A DNA stretch of 64,000 nt from Burkholderia sp. S171 (GTDB taxonomy: Bacteria; Pseudomonadota; Gammaproteobacteria; Burkholderiales; Burkholderiaceae): contig NZ_LMUF01000043.1 in NCBI RefSeq assembly GCF_009766085.1, forward strand, positions 239,938-303,937. Direction: 5' to 3'. Position 1 is the stretch's first letter, and every line of letters starts with the position of its first letter. Shown piece after piece: positions 61,910 through 64,000 of this stretch. The position numbers and the translations under genes were made by a program. A model generated the notes under the pieces. That model was not told the origin of the DNA. It saw only the letters and a program-made list of their open reading frames with translations, and ran no database searches.

Positions 61910-63562
61910 ATGGCAATGAGCAACGGCGATTCGGGCAAACAAGTCGTGTCGAGTGCGGAAGGAGCCGGGCAGCACGAGGTGGACGTGTTGGTCATCGGGG
62001 GCGGTCCCGCGGGTACATGGGCTGCGATCAGCGCCTCGGCGAAGGGCGCGAAGGTGTTGCTCGTGGATAAGGGTTTCTGCGGAACGTCGGGGGCAACGGC
62101 ACCGGCTGGCACGGCGCTATGGCACGTTCCTCCCGACGCTCAGTCGCGCGAGAAAGCCAAGGCGAGCCGGTTCGCCCTCGGCGGCGAACTGGCCGAGCAC
62201 GCGTGGATGGATCGTGTGCTCGAACAGACCTGGATCAATGCCGAGCGGCTCGCGGAATGGGGCTATCCGTTCCCGGTCGATGCGAACGGAATCGAGCACC
62301 GCGACTCGCTGCAGGGCCCCGAGTACATGCGGCTCATGCGCAAGCGGGTCAAGCAATCGGGCACCCGGATCCTCGATCACAGCCCCGCACTCGAGTTGCT
62401 GACCGATGAACATGGCGTGGTCGCCGGCGCTGCCGGCGTGCATCGGCAGACGGGTGACACTTGGCTTGTCCGTTCGCACGCTGTGGTCATCGCGACAGGC
62501 GGATGCGCGTTCCTCAGCCGCGCACTCGGCTGCGACGTGCTCACCGGTGATGGCCACCTGATGGCTGCCGAAGCGGGTGCGGAGTTGTCCGGCATGGAGT
62601 TTTCGAACTCCTATGGACTGGGGCCCGCATTTTCGTCGGTGACGAAATCGCTCTTCTATAACTGGGCAACTTTTTACTACGAGGATGGCTCCGTCATCGA
62701 GGGTGCCGGTTCAGCGCGGGGCAGGGGCATCATCGCTCATACGCTGCAAACGCAACCGGTGTACGCACGCCTCGATCGTGCCGACGGCGAGATTCGCCAA
62801 TGGATGCGCACGGCTCAGCCCAATTTCTTCCTGCCGTTCGATCGTCAGGGCATTGATCCCTTCGAGCAGCGCTTCTCCGTGACCTTGCGCCTCGAAGGCA
62901 CGGTGCGCGGCACGGGTGGACTGCATGTCGTCGACGAAAGCTGCGCAACCTCGGTTGAGGGTCTCTACGCTGCGGGCGATGCAGCCACCCGCGAATTGAT
63001 ATGCGGCGGCTTCACGGGTGGTGGCAGCCACAATGCCGCCTGGGCGATGTCCTCAGGATTCTGGGCGGGTGCGGGCGCGGCGGATCGTTCGAGGGACGCT
63101 AGCGCCACGGCGCGTCGCGTCCTGACGCGCGCAGGCGGAGTCGGTCTGCACGCGAATAGCGCAAGTGCCCCCTACGATAGCGCTGAAGTCATTCGCGCCG
63201 TGCAGGCTGAGGTCTTTCCCTATGAGCGCAACTGGACGAGAAGCGCTGATCTCCTTGAAGACTCGTTGCAGCGCCTCGATGGCCTATGGGCGCGGCTAGC
63301 GCATTGCGCACCGGCGCGGACCGCTCAGGAGGCCGTGCGTGCCCGCGAGGCGGCCGCCATGCTTGCCACCTCGCGCTGGATGTATCGGAGCGCGCTGCAG
63401 CGCACCGAGACGCGTGGCATGCATCGCAGGCGCGAGCACGCGACCCTTGATCCGCATCAACGTCACCGGCTGGTGAGCGGTGGGCTGGATGAGGTGTGGG
63501 TGCGGCGGCTTGCAGTGCCGTATCGGCAACACGGGAACGTCTCGATCTCGGCGGTTGCATGA
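61910..63562 (+). CDS. FAD-dependent oxidoreductase, fumarate-reductase/AprA-like
   Basis: In this 550-residue flavoprotein, VDVLVIGGGPAGTWAAISASAKGAKVLLVDKG is the FAD Rossmann motif near residues 25-55, and GTSGATAPAGT follows where the FAD contact lies. AVVIATGG and GLYAAGDAATRELICGGFTGGGSHNAAWAMSSG complete the succinate-dehydrogenase/fumarate-reductase/APS-reductase-type fold. Its stop overlaps the ferredoxin start (ATGA), so the two proteins form one complex, comparable in layout to AprAB. The sulfur-specific residues of AprA cannot be confirmed by eye; the substrate is unknown. Confidence 0.85.
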   Translation: MAMSNGDSGKQVVSSAEGAGQHEVDVLVIGGGPAGTWAAISASAKGAKVLLVDKGFCGTSGATAPAGTALWHVPPDAQSREKAKASRFALGGELAEHAWMDRVLEQTWINAERLAEWGYPFPVDANGIEHRDSLQGPEYMRLMRKRVKQSGTRILDHSPALELLTDEHGVVAGAAGVHRQTGDTWLVRSHAVVIATGGCAFLSRALGCDVLTGDGHLMAAEAGAELSGMEFSNSYGLGPAFSSVTKSLFYNWATFYYEDGSVIEGAGSARGRGIIAHTLQTQPVYARLDRADGEIRQWMRTAQPNFFLPFDRQGIDPFEQRFSVTLRLEGTVRGTGGLHVVDESCATSVEGLYAAGDAATRELICGGFTGGGSHNAAWAMSSGFWAGAGAADRSRDASATARRVLTRAGGVGLHANSASAPYDSAEVIRAVQAEVFPYERNWTRSADLLEDSLQRLDGLWARLAHCAPARTAQEAVRAREAAAMLATSRWMYRSALQRTETRGMHRRREHATLDPHQRHRLVSGGLDEVWVRRLAVPYRQHGNVSISAVA

Positions 63563-63885
63563 TCGAAGTCGTCAGTGCCGCGTGCTGTACAGGGTGCAAT
63601 ATCTGCGTGACCGCGTGCCCGACCAACGTGTTCGACGCAGTCCCGCACGGCATTCCAGTGATTGCCCGACAGGACGATTGCCAGACCTGCTTCATGTGCG
63701 AATTGTATTGCCCTGAGGACGCGCTTTTTGTCGCGCCGCTCGCCGATGCGGTCCGGTCGCAGGCAAGTGTCCTGGCCGAACCGGTGACGATGGGCGCTTA
63801 TCGCAGTGCGGTCGGTTGGGCGCATGGCGAGCGGTCCACTGCGGATCAAGACGCGAGCTATGAGCTGCTGATCCGGGCGCGCTGA
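63559..63885 (+). CDS. Ferredoxin with two [4Fe-4S] clusters
   Basis: In this 108-residue protein the cluster motifs are C10-x2-C13-x2-C16-x3-C20 and C41-x2-C44-x2-C47-x3-C51; C20 and C51 are each followed by Pro as in classical 2[4Fe-4S] ferredoxins. A C-terminal extension of about 50 residues has no recognised motif. The ATG at 63559 overlaps the flavoprotein stop. It is the electron-transfer partner of the flavoprotein. Sequence after 63886 to the window end shows no gene. Confidence 0.88.
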   Translation: MIEVVSAACCTGCNICVTACPTNVFDAVPHGIPVIARQDDCQTCFMCELYCPEDALFVAPLADAVRSQASVLAEPVTMGAYRSAVGWAHGERSTADQDASYELLIRAR

Positions 63886-64000
63886 ACGGTCTCATAAGCG
63901 GGCACAGGTGCGGACAGACTGGTATCCCGCCTTGGGCCGCGGCGGGGTTGCGGTCTCCTTATTGCACGCTTTACTCGAAGCAAATGTCAGTCTGGAATCT

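Noticed and set aside
1..64000. tRNA or rRNA genes, CRISPR arrays, insertion sequences, integrases
   Set aside because: None was found by eye in the intergenic regions, and no transposase or integrase motif was seen in any translated gene.

Overview
This is a GC-rich window, dense with catabolic and regulatory genes, from a beta-proteobacterium. It is most likely a Burkholderiaceae member of the Paraburkholderia/Caballeronia type. The evidence is a DUF3331 protein (a family I know essentially from Burkholderia relatives), a classical trimeric porin, and many LysR, GntR and MFS genes. No tRNA, rRNA, CRISPR array, insertion sequence or phage gene was seen.

Region 1 (1-11.4 kb) is a pyridine-carboxylate degradation cluster. 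It has a CoxLMS-type molybdenum hydroxylase (large subunit cut by the window edge), an amidohydrolase-type decarboxylase, and the full lower route from 2,5-dihydroxypyridine to fumarate: NicX, NicD, NicF and NicE. Two MHS-type MFS transporters and a MarR regulator complete it. The decarboxylase, and the lack of any nicC-like monooxygenase in view, point to picolinate rather than nicotinate as the substrate. Three copies of TCAG-N4-CTGA lie at the promoters.

Region 2 (11.4-38.3 kb) is a redox and electrophile-defence island. It carries an Old Yellow Enzyme, OsmC, a cNMP-binding/FAD oxidoreductase fusion, two flavodoxin-fold reductases, a quinone reductase, a DJ-1 protein, two isochorismatase-fold hydrolases, a tripartite efflux pump and two single-cysteine HxlR regulators. 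A 17-bp inverted repeat, RCTTCA-N5-TGAAGY, recurs four times perfectly and about four times imperfectly in front of these genes. This suggests an undescribed HxlR regulon.

Region 3 (38.5-51.7 kb) looks like a catabolic system for a betaine. A quaternary-amine-type ABC importer precedes a histidine-ammonia-lyase homologue that has lost exactly the Ala-Ser-Gly triad forming the MIO cofactor, as expected of an ergothionase-like trimethylamine lyase. It is followed by a hydroxyacyl-CoA dehydrogenase, a CaiB-type CoA-transferase, an enoyl-CoA hydratase, a porin, two HutC-like GntR regulators and a DszC-like flavoprotein. An identical 18-bp operator sits before the importer and before the CoA-transferase. 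I consider this the best candidate for a new system.

Region 4 (51.7-64 kb) holds a frameshifted DUF3088 gene, a fused CydDC-like exporter and a GcvA-like LysR gene. It ends with a four-gene CUT2-type ABC importer divergent from a flavoprotein/2x[4Fe-4S] ferredoxin pair of unknown substrate.
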